Positions 9,293-18,198 of a stretch of DNA of 64,000 nt are shown piece by piece. The notes under the pieces were generated by a model. It was not told where the DNA came from and did no database searches. It worked only from the letters and a program-made list of their open reading frames with translations. The DNA comes from Nitratireductor aquimarinus. GTDB lineage: Bacteria > Pseudomonadota > Alphaproteobacteria > Rhizobiales > Rhizobiaceae. The first letter of the stretch is position 1. Each line of letters starts with the position of its first letter. The DNA lies in the NCBI RefSeq assembly GCF_017255295.1, contig NZ_JAFKDE010000010.1, positions 124,001 to 188,000 of the forward strand, written 5' to 3'. Made by a program: the position numbers and the translations under genes.

Positions 9293-10225
9293 ATGACAAC
9301 CCATGATTGGCTCTGGCCCGGCTTTCTAGCTTTTGTGGCCGTTATTCTCTTTTTCGACCTTTTTGTCCTGCATCGCCGCGATCACGTGATCACCACGCGT
9401 GAGGCGATGAAAACCGTTGCCGGCTATGTGGCGCTCGCCATGGTCTTTGCAGCAGGCGTGTTCTACTTCGGCGGCAAGGACCGCGGCGCCGAATTTCTGA
9501 CCGGCTATCTGGTCGAGCAGGCGCTTTCCCTCGACAACATTTTCGTCATCGCGCTCATCTTCACCTATTTCAAAGTGCCGTCGGAGGCCCAGTACCGGGT
9601 TCTCTTCTACGGCATTCTTGGCGCGATCGTGATGCGTCTCTCGCTGATCGTGCCGGGCGTGAAGCTCGTTGATCAGTTCATGGTGATCGGCATGGCGCTT
9701 GGCGCGCTGCTGGTTTTCTCCGGCTTCAAGATGATGACGTCCGACGACGAAATGGTGGACCCCGGCGAAAGCCGGATCGTGAAGCTGTTGATGCGCACCG
9801 GACGCGTGACGGAAGAGTATGAAGGCTCGCGCTTCCTGACGCGGCGCAACGGCCTTCTCTACATGACCCCGCTTTTCGTGGTTCTGGTCACGGTGGAGTT
9901 CACCGATCTCATCTTCGCGGTGGATTCGATCCCTGCGGTGCTGGCGATCTCGAACGATCCCTTCATCGTTTTCTCGTCCAACGTCTTTGCGGTGATGGGG
10001 CTGCGCGCCATGTTCTTCGTGCTTTCGGGCATGATGCGCAATTTCAAATACCTTCAGACGGGCCTGTCGCTCGTGCTGATGTTCATCGGCTTCAAGATGC
10101 TGATCGCGCACTGGATCAAGATCCCGTCGCCGGTGGCACTCTCTGTCACGGCGCTCCTGATCGGCGGGTCGGTCGTGATCTCCATCCTTGCGCGCAAGCG
10201 CGAAGAACAACGGGCTCGGTCCTGA
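9293..10225 (+). CDS. TerC/Alx family integral membrane protein
   Basis: This ~310-residue polytopic protein has at least seven hydrophobic segments and the TerC family signatures: FFDLFVLHR near the N-terminus, EQALSLDNIFVIALIF, and the second-half repeat TVEFTDLIFAVDSIPAVLAIS with conserved acidic residues inside the membrane. TerC/Alx proteins have been tied to tellurite resistance, pH response and manganese export. Here there are no ter genes alongside, so a general metal-ion (Mn) role is more likely, by inference. The ATG at 9293 starts the hydrophobic N-terminus; longer in-frame readings upstream are polar and unlike the family. A hairpin lies just after the stop (10238-10263). Confidence 0.9.
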   Translation: MTTHDWLWPGFLAFVAVILFFDLFVLHRRDHVITTREAMKTVAGYVALAMVFAAGVFYFGGKDRGAEFLTGYLVEQALSLDNIFVIALIFTYFKVPSEAQYRVLFYGILGAIVMRLSLIVPGVKLVDQFMVIGMALGALLVFSGFKMMTSDDEMVDPGESRIVKLLMRTGRVTEEYEGSRFLTRRNGLLYMTPLFVVLVTVEFTDLIFAVDSIPAVLAISNDPFIVFSSNVFAVMGLRAMFFVLSGMMRNFKYLQTGLSLVLMFIGFKMLIAHWIKIPSPVALSVTALLIGGSVVISILARKREEQRARS

Positions 10226-10237
10226 TTTGATGCTCCG

Positions 10238-10263
10238 GGGCAGGGCGTGTTTTCGCCCTGTCC
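10238..10263 (+). terminator. Hairpin after terC-like gene, weak terminator
   Basis: GGGCAGGGCG and CGCCCTGTCC pair around TGTTTT. There is no T-run after the stem, so it may act as a 3'-end stabiliser instead of an intrinsic terminator. Confidence 0.4.
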
Positions 10264-10372
10264 GACACTCCGAAGTCTACGCACAGACTTCTGTGCCCAT
10301 TTGGCAACAGTTTCTCAATAAGCATTCGGCTAAGACTAGCGTGGGACGGAACGTCAATTTCCCGCCATAAAC

Positions 10373-10414
10373 CCGGCGCATCGAAAATGCTCGATGGCGC
10401 TCGGGATACAACCG
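10373..10414 (+). promoter_or_regulatory. Hairpin in the ilvD leader
   Basis: GCGCATCGA and TCGATGGCGC (with one bulge, about 10377-10400) form a stem about 55 nt before the ilvD start. No leader peptide rich in branched-chain codons was seen, so classical attenuation is not supported. Confidence 0.3.
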
Positions 10415-10454
10415 AATGTTCAGGAGAATGCCGCGCGCTGCGGATGGGGTAGTT

Positions 10455-12179
10455 ATGGACGCTAAAGCAATTTCGAAAGACAAACTTCCAAGCCGATACG
10501 TGACGGTGGGCCCGGCAAAGGCGCCGCATCGCTCCTATCTTTACGCCATGGGGCTTTCGGAGGACGAGATCGCGCAGCCGCTCGTGGGTGTTGCCACCTG
10601 CTGGAACGAGGCAGCGCCGTGCAACATTTCGCTTATGCGTCAGGCGCAGGTGGTCAAGAAGGGCGTTGCAGCCGCCCATGGCACGCCGCGCGAATTCACC
10701 ACCATCACCGTGACCGACGGCATCGCCATGGGCCACCAGGGCATGAAGTCGTCGCTGGTGTCGCGTGAGGTCATCGCCGACTCGGTTGAGCTGACCATGC
10801 GCGGCCATTGCTATGACGCGATCGTGGGCCTCGCCGGTTGCGACAAGTCGCTGCCCGGCATGATGATGGCGATGGTGCGCCTCAACGTGCCGTCCGTCTT
10901 CATCTATGGCGGTTCGATCCTTCCCGGCAATTACCGTGGTCGCCAGATCACCGTTCAGGACGTGTTCGAGGCCGTGGGCCAGCACTCCGTCGGCTCGATC
11001 TCCGACGCCGACCTGACCGAAATCGAGCAGGCGGCCTGCCCGTCGGCCGGTTCCTGTGGCGCGCAGTTCACCGCCAATACGATGGCGACGGTTGCCGAGG
11101 CCATCGGCCTTGCGCTGCCTTATTCCTGCGGCGCGCCGGCTCCCTACGAGATGCGTGACCGGTTCAACTACGCCGCCGGCGAAAAGGTGATGGAACTCAT
11201 CGCCAAGCAGATCCGCCCGCGCGACATCGTTACCCGCAAGGCGCTGGAGAACGCCGCTGCCGTGGTTGCCGCTTCGGGCGGTTCGACCAACGCCGCGCTT
11301 CACCTGCCAGCGATTGCCAACGAGGTCGGCATCGACTTTACGCTGTTTGACGTTGCCGAGATCTTCAAGAAGACCCCGTACATTGCCGACCTGAAGCCGG
11401 GCGGCAAATATGTGGCCAAGGACATGTTCGAGGCCGGCGGTATTCCGCTCCTTATGAAGACGCTTCTGGAGCATGGCTTCTTACACGGTGATTGCATGAC
11501 GGTGACTGGCCGCACAATTGCCGAAAACATGGAGCATGTTCCGTGGAATGAAGAACAGGACGTCGTTCGTTCGGCGGATAACCCCATCACGAAGACCGGC
11601 GGTGTGGTTGGCCTCAGGGGCAATCTGGCTCCGGAAGGTGCAATCGTGAAGGTCGCCGGCATGAAGAATCTGGAGTTCACGGGCCCGGCGCGCTGCTTCG
11701 ATTCCGAAGAGGAATGCTTCGCAGCCGTTCAGAACCGGAACTACAAGGAAGGCGAAGTGCTCGTCATCCGTTATGAAGGCCCGAAGGGCGGACCCGGCAT
11801 GCGCGAGATGCTTGCCACCACGGCCGCACTTTACGGTCAGGGCATGGGCGACAAGGTTGCGCTCATCACCGATGGCCGTTTCTCCGGCGCAACGCGCGGC
11901 TTCTGCATCGGCCATGTCGGGCCTGAGGCTGCGGTCGGTGGACCGATCGGTCTGCTGAAGGATGGCGACATGATCACGATCAATGCCGTTGACGGCACGA
12001 TCGACGTGGCGCTCAGCGATGAAGAACTCGCAGAGCGCGCCAAGGATTGGAAACCGCGTGAGACAGACTATCAGTCGGGCGCGATCTGGAAGTATGCCCA
12101 GACGGTTGGTCCGGCTCGCGATGGCGCGGTGACCCATCCCGGGGCTAAGAAAGAAACGCACTGTTATGCGGATATTTGA
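10455..12179 (+). CDS. ilvD: Dihydroxy-acid dehydratase
   Basis: IlvD dehydrates 2,3-dihydroxy-isovalerate and -methylvalerate, the third common step of valine and isoleucine synthesis. The 574-residue protein has the iron-sulfur and active-site segments [21 protein letters not shown] and [17 protein letters not shown]. The length is that of the shorter group typified by [2Fe-2S] plant/cyanobacterial enzymes, not the ~612-616-residue E. coli type; this subtype call is inference. The ATG at 10455 gives the usual MDA N-terminus. Its last 14 bases overlap the start of the exoR-like gene, suggesting translational coupling. Confidence 0.96.
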   Translation: MDAKAISKDKLPSRYVTVGPAKAPHRSYLYAMGLSEDEIAQPLVGVATCWNEAAPCNISLMRQAQVVKKGVAAAHGTPREFTTITVTDGIAMGHQGMKSSLVSREVIADSVELTMRGHCYDAIVGLAGCDKSLPGMMMAMVRLNVPSVFIYGGSILPGNYRGRQITVQDVFEAVGQHSVGSISDADLTEIEQAACPSAGSCGAQFTANTMATVAEAIGLALPYSCGAPAPYEMRDRFNYAAGEKVMELIAKQIRPRDIVTRKALENAAAVVAASGGSTNAALHLPAIANEVGIDFTLFDVAEIFKKTPYIADLKPGGKYVAKDMFEAGGIPLLMKTLLEHGFLHGDCMTVTGRTIAENMEHVPWNEEQDVVRSADNPITKTGGVVGLRGNLAPEGAIVKVAGMKNLEFTGPARCFDSEEECFAAVQNRNYKEGEVLVIRYEGPKGGPGMREMLATTAALYGQGMGDKVALITDGRFSGATRGFCIGHVGPEAAVGGPIGLLKDGDMITINAVDGTIDVALSDEELAERAKDWKPRETDYQSGAIWKYAQTVGPARDGAVTHPGAKKETHCYADI

Positions 12180-12969
12180 AGCAGGGAAAACAGCTGTTCT
12201 TGCCGGCCTGGTAGCGTCCTTCGTGGCGCTACCGGGAGCCGCTTACGCGCTCGACGAGAACGCCGTGATCCAGGAGCCGGAGAAGCGCAGCCCGTGGGCC
12301 GTGTTCCGCTTCGGCTTCTCTGCCTACAAGCGCGGCGAAAAGCAGGAAGCCGTCGAGGCCTATCGCTACGCCGCTGAAAACGGTCAGGTCGGCGCGCGCT
12401 GGAAACTGGCGCGCATGTATGCCGAAGGCGATGGCGTTGCGCGCAACGACTACGAAGCCTTCAAGTTCTTCTCTGCGGTTGCGCAGCAGGAAGTGCGTCC
12501 GGGCAGCCCTGACGAGACCTACATTTCCGATGCGCTTGTGGCGCTTGGCAAATATCTCAAGGCAGGCATTCCCGACAGCCCGATCCGCGCCAATCCGCTG
12601 GCCGCGCAGGAACATTTCATGCGTGCGGCAGCGACCTATCGCAATTCCGAGGCGCAGTATCAGGTCGGCCGAATGTTCCTGAACGGCGAGGGCGTTGCAC
12701 AGAGCGTGCAGCAGGCCGCCCGCTGGTTCCAGCTGGCTGCTGAAAAGGGCCATTCCGGCGCGCAGGCGATGCTCGGACACATCCTGTTCGAGAGCGGGCG
12801 CGTGGTGAAGGGGCTGGCGATGATGACCGCTGCGCTCGACCATGCCGCACCAAACGATGTGGGCTGGATCCGCGGTATGCAGGAGCAGGCCTTTGCGCTG
12901 GCCGGCGAATCGGATCGCCGCACGGCAATCGCACTGGCGCATGATCTGCGCGAAAACGGCTTCGACTGA
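12166..12969 (+). CDS. exoR: ExoR-like periplasmic Sel1-repeat regulator
   Basis: The 267-residue protein has a signal peptide ending AYA|LDEN, followed by Sel1/TPR-like repeats: [40 protein letters not shown] and [20 protein letters not shown]. The C-terminal [12 protein letters not shown] and [17 protein letters not shown] blocks closely follow rhizobial ExoR, which is ~268 residues. In Sinorhizobium, ExoR binds the sensor kinase ExoS (ChvG) in the periplasm and restrains the ChvI regulon for exopolysaccharide and motility. No exoS/chvI genes are in this window. The start overlaps ilvD by 14 nt. The alternative is another periplasmic Sel1 protein, but length and C-terminal motifs favour ExoR. 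Confidence 0.8.
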   Translation: MRIFEAGKTAVLAGLVASFVALPGAAYALDENAVIQEPEKRSPWAVFRFGFSAYKRGEKQEAVEAYRYAAENGQVGARWKLARMYAEGDGVARNDYEAFKFFSAVAQQEVRPGSPDETYISDALVALGKYLKAGIPDSPIRANPLAAQEHFMRAAATYRNSEAQYQVGRMFLNGEGVAQSVQQAARWFQLAAEKGHSGAQAMLGHILFESGRVVKGLAMMTAALDHAAPNDVGWIRGMQEQAFALAGESDRRTAIALAHDLRENGFD

Positions 12970-12988
12970 AGCATGAAACCCGGCGGGG

Positions 12989-13282
12989 CTATTTCCCGCT
13001 GGTGGCGGCGCTGAGCCGCGTGACTGTCGGATCAGACAGTTTCTCTGGAAGCCTTGCCGTCTCAACGCAGGGGCGATCCAGAACCTTCCATGAAGAATTG
13101 TTGAGCACCATCTCGCAGCGCGCGAGGCGCGGGCCGTCCGGCATTGCCAGACAGGCCGTTTCGCCCTGCGCGAAGGTCTTGCCATTGGCGCGGCACTGAC
13201 ACTCCGGCGCAGCAGATGCCGCGACCGGCAGGCAGAGTGTTGTCGCCAGTGCGACGACCGGGAAATACCGGAACATGCCCAT
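12989..13282 (-). CDS. Small secreted Cys-containing protein, unknown function
   Basis: The 97-residue product starts MGMFRYFP and has a signal peptide ending ASA|APEC. The mature ~75 residues contain a CQC pair, a TACLAMPDGPRLARCEM stretch and a later Cys, consistent with disulfides in the periplasm. I do not recognise a named family; small proteins of this type occur in many rhizobia. A longer in-frame start (13324) adds 14 residues before the signal peptide and is less likely. It converges with the exoR-like gene, 19 nt apart. Confidence 0.7.
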   Translation of the reverse strand: MGMFRYFPVVALATTLCLPVAASAAPECQCRANGKTFAQGETACLAMPDGPRLARCEMVLNNSSWKVLDRPCVETARLPEKLSDPTVTRLSAATSGK

Positions 13283-13373
13283 AACCCGCAAATGATAGCA
13301 CGCACGCGCGGCGCGGGCCATCAAGCGGCTTTGAGGGGCTGGACCCCAAGGGGCAGAATGCGGGGCGTTTGCC

Positions 13374-14165
13374 TCAGGCGGGGTTGAGCTTCAGATCGAC
13401 AACGACCGGCACGTGATCGGAGGGCTTCTCCCAGCCGCGCGTGTGCTTTTCCACCGTGACGGACCCCAGATGGTCTGCGGCCTCCGGCGACAACATCAGG
13501 TGATCGATGCGGATGCCGTTGTTCTTCTGCCAGGAGCCACCCTGATAATCCCAGAATGTGTAGATGCCGGCTTGATCATTGACGGCGCGCAGTGCGTCCG
13601 TGAAGCCGAGTGCGCCGAGACGACGGAAGGCCTGGCGGCTTTCGGGCCTGAACAGGGCGTCACCCACCCAGGCGTCCGGGTTTTTCGCATCTTCGGGCTC
13701 GGGAATGACGTTGTAGTCGCCGGCAAGAACGAGCGGCTCTTCGAGTTTCAGGCGCTCTGCGCTCCAGCGCTCGAGCCGCTCCATCCAGCCAAGTTTGTAG
13801 GGGAATTTCTCGGTGTCGACGGGGTTGCCGTTTGGCAGGTAGAGCGACACGACCCTGAGAACGCCCTTGTCGGTGGAGAAGACGCCTTCGATGAAGCGGG
13901 CCTGTTCGTCGCTGTCATCGCCGGGCAGGCGGCGGTTGACCTCGTCGAAAGGCAGTTTGGAAAGAATGGCGACGCCGTTAAAGCCCTTCTGGCCATGGGT
14001 CTCGACATTGTAGCCGAGCGCCTCGATGGCCTCGCGCGGGAACAGTTCGTCGACGGATTTGATCTCCTGCAGGCAGGCGATGTCCGGGCTGGACTCGCTG
14101 AGCCAGTGCAGCAGATTGTCGATGCGCGCCTTGACGCCGTTGATGTTCCAGGTAGCGATCTTCAT
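13374..14165 (-). CDS. xthA: Exodeoxyribonuclease III / AP endonuclease
   Basis: This 263-residue member of the EEP phosphohydrolase fold opens MKIATWNINGVKARID and carries the catalytic motifs LQEIK (metal-binding Glu), LAGDYNVIPEPED (catalytic Asp and Asn), RIDHLMLS and the terminal SDHVPVVVDL. It cleaves DNA at abasic sites and trims 3' ends in base excision repair. The chosen ATG fits the family N-terminus; an upstream extension to 14219 is polar and non-conserved. It lies downstream of the deacetylase gene on the same strand. Confidence 0.96.
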   Translation of the reverse strand: MKIATWNINGVKARIDNLLHWLSESSPDIACLQEIKSVDELFPREAIEALGYNVETHGQKGFNGVAILSKLPFDEVNRRLPGDDSDEQARFIEGVFSTDKGVLRVVSLYLPNGNPVDTEKFPYKLGWMERLERWSAERLKLEEPLVLAGDYNVIPEPEDAKNPDAWVGDALFRPESRQAFRRLGALGFTDALRAVNDQAGIYTFWDYQGGSWQKNNGIRIDHLMLSPEAADHLGSVTVEKHTRGWEKPSDHVPVVVDLKLNPA

Positions 14166-14260
14166 GGGGGCCCTTCCACAGCTCAACCTCTTCTTAGGTT
14201 GGACGGGAAGGGGCCGCAACCGCCTTGTGCAGGATACTGACAGCCCATGCCTTGCGCGCC

Positions 14261-15388
14261 CTATTGCGCGGCCGGGCTGCCTCGCAGGCGGAAGGGCAGA
14301 CCGGAGAGAAGCGCCTCGACATAGCGGCGGCGCTGATAGAACCCGTTGAGCGAGACGCGGGGCAGGGCTGCGAGCGCGTCGCGTGCGCCGGGCAAGAGCA
14401 GACCGGGTTGGGTGGTGACCGCAGCGGCAAAGCCCGCCTGTTCCACGGCGGCGATTTCGCGTGCGCCGACGGCGGACGGATAGCCATAGGGATAGGCGAA
14501 GGTCGTGGGAGAAACGCCCACATAGCCGCGAAGCTTCGAGGCGGAGGCGGAAAGCTCCTGATGGAGGCGGGCGTCATCGACCTTGCGCAGATTGGCGTGA
14601 GTCAGCGTGTGTGCGCCGAAACGGGCAAGCGGATCGCCTGCAAGATCGGCAAGCTCTTCCGCGCTCATGGTGAGGCGTTCGGTGATCTCCAGCGGATTGA
14701 CGCCATGGGCCAGCGCAAGATCGTCCAGCAGCGCGATTGCCGCGTCTTCGTCCTGCGCATCCGTCACGAGATCCGACAGCCGGTCGAACAGGGCGATCTT
14801 GGCCATGCGGGTGCCGGCGCTCACGCGCCCATCGATGCCGATGCGTGCGAGGTCGACCGTTTCGCAGCACATGGTGATTTCCTGCGCCGTCTTCCACCAG
14901 ATCGAGCGGCTGCGCTCGACGAAGCCCGAGGTGATGAAGATCGTGTAGGGAATGCCGTGACGCTGGAACACGGGCGCGGCAAAGCGGGCATTGTCGCGGT
15001 AGCCGTCATCGAGCGTGAAAGAAACATAGCGGCGTGTGTCGCTCTCGTCGGCCAGGCGTTCGGGCAGGTCCTCGAGCGCGATGGGGGTGAGCCCCTGTGC
15101 GCGCGCGGCGTTGATCGCTTCTTCAAGAAAAGCGGGCGTGATGCTGAGCCACGCATTGGGCGTCCAGCCTGGCGGCGTCTGCGGATCCACGTGATGCAGG
15201 GCGAAGATGACGCCGCGTGCCGGCGTTTTCGATGGCAGGCCTGTCCTTAGGGCAATGGCTGAACCTTCCAGGCCAGCCCGGATCAACGCGTAGCGAGCGG
15301 ATCTCTTGAGGGCTTGGAGTGGCAGCATCAGGCGTTCGGCGTCTTTCCGCGGGCTGGCATTGATTTTGAACGGTGGGACCGGGCTCAT
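14261..15388 (-). CDS. Polysaccharide deacetylase family protein (NodB-like, CE4)
   Basis: The 375-residue protein has the NodB homology domain. Motif 1, FTLDDGYRDN, carries the catalytic and metal-binding Asp pair, and motif 2, GAHTLTHANL, gives the two metal-binding histidines. IFALHHVDP precedes them and PYGYPSAVG follows. Such enzymes remove acetyl groups from N-acetylglucosamine-containing polymers at the cell surface. No signal peptide or strong membrane anchor is evident, so localisation is uncertain. It is transcribed away from the NCS2 permease gene; the substrate cannot be inferred from the neighbours. Confidence 0.88.
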   Translation of the reverse strand: MSPVPPFKINASPRKDAERLMLPLQALKRSARYALIRAGLEGSAIALRTGLPSKTPARGVIFALHHVDPQTPPGWTPNAWLSITPAFLEEAINAARAQGLTPIALEDLPERLADESDTRRYVSFTLDDGYRDNARFAAPVFQRHGIPYTIFITSGFVERSRSIWWKTAQEITMCCETVDLARIGIDGRVSAGTRMAKIALFDRLSDLVTDAQDEDAAIALLDDLALAHGVNPLEITERLTMSAEELADLAGDPLARFGAHTLTHANLRKVDDARLHQELSASASKLRGYVGVSPTTFAYPYGYPSAVGAREIAAVEQAGFAAAVTTQPGLLLPGARDALAALPRVSLNGFYQRRRYVEALLSGLPFRLRGSPAAQ

Positions 15389-15550
15389 GTGAGCCCGGTC
15401 CGGTCAGGGCTGGGAACAAGGCGATCCAAACAGAAAAAGCTGAAGAATTTCCTTCGCGAAAAGCTTCAATGCTGCGGACGCTTACTGTTTGAATCCGTGT
15501 CTGTCTTTCAAAAAATTATAGATAGTTGCGCGCCCCATTGTGCCCGATGA

Positions 15551-15580
15551 TTTCAAGAAAAGATTTCAGAAAATCTGAAA
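15551..15580. promoter_or_regulatory. Tandem palindromes before the NCS2 permease
   Basis: TTTCAAGAAA (15551-15560) is a perfect palindrome, and directly after it TTTCAGA-AAA-TCTGAAA (15564-15580) is a second one. They end 17 nt before the start codon, overlapping the probable leader, and are well placed for a repressor. Confidence 0.45.
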
Positions 15581-15597
15581 CACAACCGGGGAACGAA

Positions 15598-16977
15598 ATG
15601 ACACAGACAATGGAGCGCGCCGGCGATGCTTTATCGCGGGCTGATTTGAGCAATCCAGATTATACGCCGCCGCTGATGCAGGCGGTGCCGCTGGGCATTC
15701 AGCATGTGCTGGCGATGTTCGTTTCGAACGTCACGCCGGCCATTATCGTGGCGGGAGCGGCCGGTTTCGGTTTTGGCTCCAACTCGCCCGACTTTCCGAA
15801 TTTGATCTACATGATCCAGATGGCGATGCTGTTTGCGGGCATCGCGACGCTGTTTCAGACAATTGGCATGGGCCCGGTGGGCGCAAGGCTGCCGATCGTG
15901 CAGGGCACGAGCTTCGCCTTTCTGCCGGTGATGATCCCGGTCGTGGCCGGGCAGGGCGTGGCCGCCATGGGCGCACTGATGGGCGGTGTCGTGATCGGTG
16001 GCATTTTCCACTTCTTCCTGGGCAGCTTTGTCGGACGCCTGCGCTTTGCGCTGCCGCCGCTGGTGACCGGTCTGATCGTTCTCATGATCGGCCTGTCGCT
16101 CATTCAGGTGGGCATCCAGTATTCGGCAGGCGGTGTGCCGCTGATCGGCAAGCCGGAATATGGCAGCCTTCAGAACTGGAGCGTGGCGCTGGTCGTGGTT
16201 GTCGTGACGCTTCTGCTAAAATTCTTCGCGCGCGGCATGTGGTCGATTGCAGCCGTGCTTCTGGGCCTCATCGCCGGCTATGTGGTCGCGCTCGCCATGG
16301 GGATGGTGAGCTTCTCCAATGTTGGCAATGCATCCTGGGTGGCAGTTCCCGTTCCCTTCAAATGGGGCTTTGAACTGGCTGCGCCCGCAATCATCGGCAT
16401 GTGCTTCATGGCGGTCATCTCGGCCATCGAGACCGTGGGCGACGTGTCGGGCATCACCAAGGGTGGTGCGGGCCGAGAGGCGACGGAGAAGGAAATCTCC
16501 GGTGCGACCTATGCGGATGGTCTTGGAACGGCCATTGGCGGCATTTTCGGCGGTCTGCCGAACACCTCGTTCAGCCAGAATGTCGGCCTGATCTCGATGA
16601 CGGGCGTGATGAGCCGGCATGTGGTGACCTGCGGCGCGGTCTTCCTGATTGTCTGCGGTCTGATCCCCAAGGTGGGCGCAATCATCTCGACCGTGCCGAT
16701 CACGGTGCTGGGTGGTGGCGTGATCGTGATGTTCGGCATGGTTGCTGCAGCGGGCATCAACATGCTTTCGGAAGTGAACTGGAACCGCCGCAACATGGTG
16801 ATCTTCGCCGTGTCGCTTTCGGTCGGGCTCGGGCTTCAGATGGAGCCGGCAGCACTCCAGCACCTGCCGAAGACGGCGCAGATCCTGCTGACCTCCGGCC
16901 TGTTGCCGGCGGCATTCCTGGCCATCGTCCTTAACCTGATCCTGCCTGAAGAGGTCGGGGGCGAGAACGAAGCGTAA
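15598..16977 (+). CDS. NCS2 nucleobase:cation symporter (uracil-xanthine permease family)
   Basis: This 459-residue polytopic inner-membrane protein carries NCS2 hallmarks: AVPLGIQHVLAMFVSNVTPA in the first helix, GMGPVGARLPIVQGTSFAFLP, and the signature region NTSFSQNVGLISMTGVMSRHV. The NVGLI pattern and the Q-rich binding motif fit the xanthine/uric acid branch better than the uracil branch, but substrate is unproven. The ATG at 15598 follows a GGGGAACG-type ribosome site. It stands alone, divergent from the deacetylase and convergent with the cupin gene. Palindromes just upstream suggest regulated expression. Confidence 0.92.
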   Translation: MTQTMERAGDALSRADLSNPDYTPPLMQAVPLGIQHVLAMFVSNVTPAIIVAGAAGFGFGSNSPDFPNLIYMIQMAMLFAGIATLFQTIGMGPVGARLPIVQGTSFAFLPVMIPVVAGQGVAAMGALMGGVVIGGIFHFFLGSFVGRLRFALPPLVTGLIVLMIGLSLIQVGIQYSAGGVPLIGKPEYGSLQNWSVALVVVVVTLLLKFFARGMWSIAAVLLGLIAGYVVALAMGMVSFSNVGNASWVAVPVPFKWGFELAAPAIIGMCFMAVISAIETVGDVSGITKGGAGREATEKEISGATYADGLGTAIGGIFGGLPNTSFSQNVGLISMTGVMSRHVVTCGAVFLIVCGLIPKVGAIISTVPITVLGGGVIVMFGMVAAAGINMLSEVNWNRRNMVIFAVSLSVGLGLQMEPAALQHLPKTAQILLTSGLLPAAFLAIVLNLILPEEVGGENEA

Positions 16978-16984
16978 GCCGCAC

Positions 16985-17014
16985 GCGTCTTCGGGGGCTT
17001 GCTCCCGAAGACGC
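16985..17014. terminator. Bidirectional hairpin between convergent genes
   Basis: GCGTCTTCGGG and CCCGAAGACGC form an 11-bp perfect stem in the 60-nt gap between the permease and cupin genes. Neither strand has a T-run, so intrinsic termination would be weak. Confidence 0.5.
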
Positions 17015-17037
17015 AAAATGGTCGGGGCCGCGCGCCG

Positions 17038-17478
17038 TCAGGGGCGGATGACGGGCGGCGTTTCTGCGTTGCCGATGAAGACGGCGAGAATGCGGGCCGG
17101 CTTGTCGCCCACCACGCGGCCATTGTGCCAGGTGTTGAGCGCCTCGATGAAGCTGTCGCCGGCCTTGAAGGTCTTCTCTTCCTCGCCTTCGTACTGGATG
17201 GCGAGTTCACCTTCCAGAATGTGACCGAACAGGGGAACCGTGTGCATGTGACGCCCGGTTTCCTCGCCCGGCATCAGCGTGACCACGACCGCCTTCAGCT
17301 CGGCCTCGCCATTCGGGTAGATGAGCTTCTGATCAAGGATGGTGCTCTTCGTGTCGAGGAGCGGCTGAACCCGCTGATAATCGGCCTTCGGAGCCTGATC
17401 GTCGGCGCGGGCGGGCGTGTGCATTGACGCCAGCAATGCGGGGAGCACGAGAAGCCCCGCCATATCTCGTCTGTTCAT
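17038..17478 (-). CDS. Secreted cupin-domain protein
   Basis: The 146-residue protein has a signal peptide (LLVLPALLASMHTPARA|DD), so the cupin acts in the periplasm. Cupin motif 1 is represented by PGEETGRHMHTVPLFGHILEGELAI, and motif 2 by FKAGDSFIEALNTWHNG; histidines in each could bind a metal. Substrate and reaction are unknown. The start at 17478 is chosen because it begins the signal peptide and AAGG lies upstream; the in-frame extension to 17565 adds a second, unlikely hydrophobic stretch. It converges with the NCS2 permease. Confidence 0.8.
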   Translation of the reverse strand: MNRRDMAGLLVLPALLASMHTPARADDQAPKADYQRVQPLLDTKSTILDQKLIYPNGEAELKAVVVTLMPGEETGRHMHTVPLFGHILEGELAIQYEGEEEKTFKAGDSFIEALNTWHNGRVVGDKPARILAVFIGNAETPPVIRP

Positions 17479-17621
17479 GAAATAACCTTTTAAAACAAAT
17501 ATATAGTTGAATAAAAATACCCATTGAGGCGGTCGCCCTTGTAACGGGTTCAGCCGCTGCGTCAATCGGGTTCTGGCTGTGACAGAGCGCCCACGGAAAG
17601 AATGCGCCGGAAAATGCGCAC

Positions 17622-17655
17622 GAAAAAAAAGCGCCGCGCAGGGGGCACGACGCTT
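17622..17655 (-). terminator. Rho-independent terminator after erpA
   Basis: On the minus strand AAGCGTCG and CGGCGCTT pair (8 bp, one G-U) and are followed by a run of eight T. Confidence 0.8.
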
Positions 17656-17677
17656 ATGTCTGAAAAGGATTTTTGGA

Positions 17678-18028
17678 TCAGATGGAGAAACTGGTTCCGC
17701 AGCCGCAGGAGGCGACGGCGTTCGGGTTTCTGATCTGGAAGGACTGGCCGATCAGGTCGTCGACAAAATCGATCACCGAGCCGCCCATATAGACCAGCGA
17801 GAGATCGTCGATCAGGACGGTGGCTCCGTCCCGCTCGATGGCGTGGTCGTCCTCATTGCGCTCACCGACCAGGTCGAATGCATAGGAGAAACCGGAGCAG
17901 CCGCCGCCCTCGACGGACACGCGCAGGGCGATCTTGCCCGGCTCGTCCTTGAGGATGCTGGTAATGCGCCGGGCCGCAGCCTCGGTCAGTTCAACGCTCT
18001 TCATTTCCGTTCCCGCGTCCATGCCCAT
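17678..18028 (-). CDS. erpA: Iron-sulfur cluster insertion protein (ErpA/IscA-type)
   Basis: The 116-residue A-type carrier has the three invariant cysteines: one in GGGCSGFSYAF (C44) and two in the C-terminal CGCGTSF (C108 and C110). It delivers Fe-S clusters to apoproteins in the cytoplasm. The ATG at 18028 is used; an alternative at 18004 (MKSVELTEAA) would match the core family N-terminus and is equally possible. It is divergent from dgt, and the erpA/dgt/xth vicinity is common in rhizobia. No isc or suf operon is present here. Confidence 0.92.
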   Translation of the reverse strand: MGMDAGTEMKSVELTEAAARRITSILKDEPGKIALRVSVEGGGCSGFSYAFDLVGERNEDDHAIERDGATVLIDDLSLVYMGGSVIDFVDDLIGQSFQIRNPNAVASCGCGTSFSI

Positions 18029-18198
18029 GGTGGTTGTCCTGACGGTCACCTTGCGTTCGTGTTCATTGAATAGGTATGAAGCCGCAGGCGGCAAGTCAAC
18101 CTGAGCAACGCAGTCGGGTTTGTCCGAGTGGTGCGGTTGGGGTTGAAACAGCAACAGCGGCAGGCCTGAAACGGTCTGCCCCAACGGTGTGGCGGATC

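Noticed and set aside
10373-10454. Branched-chain amino-acid leader peptide and attenuator for ilvD
   Set aside because: A hairpin is present, but no short leader frame rich in Leu/Val/Ile codons and no T-run were found.
15389-15597. Purine riboswitch before the NCS2 permease
   Set aside because: The conserved junction sequences of the purine aptamer are absent; only short palindromes are present.
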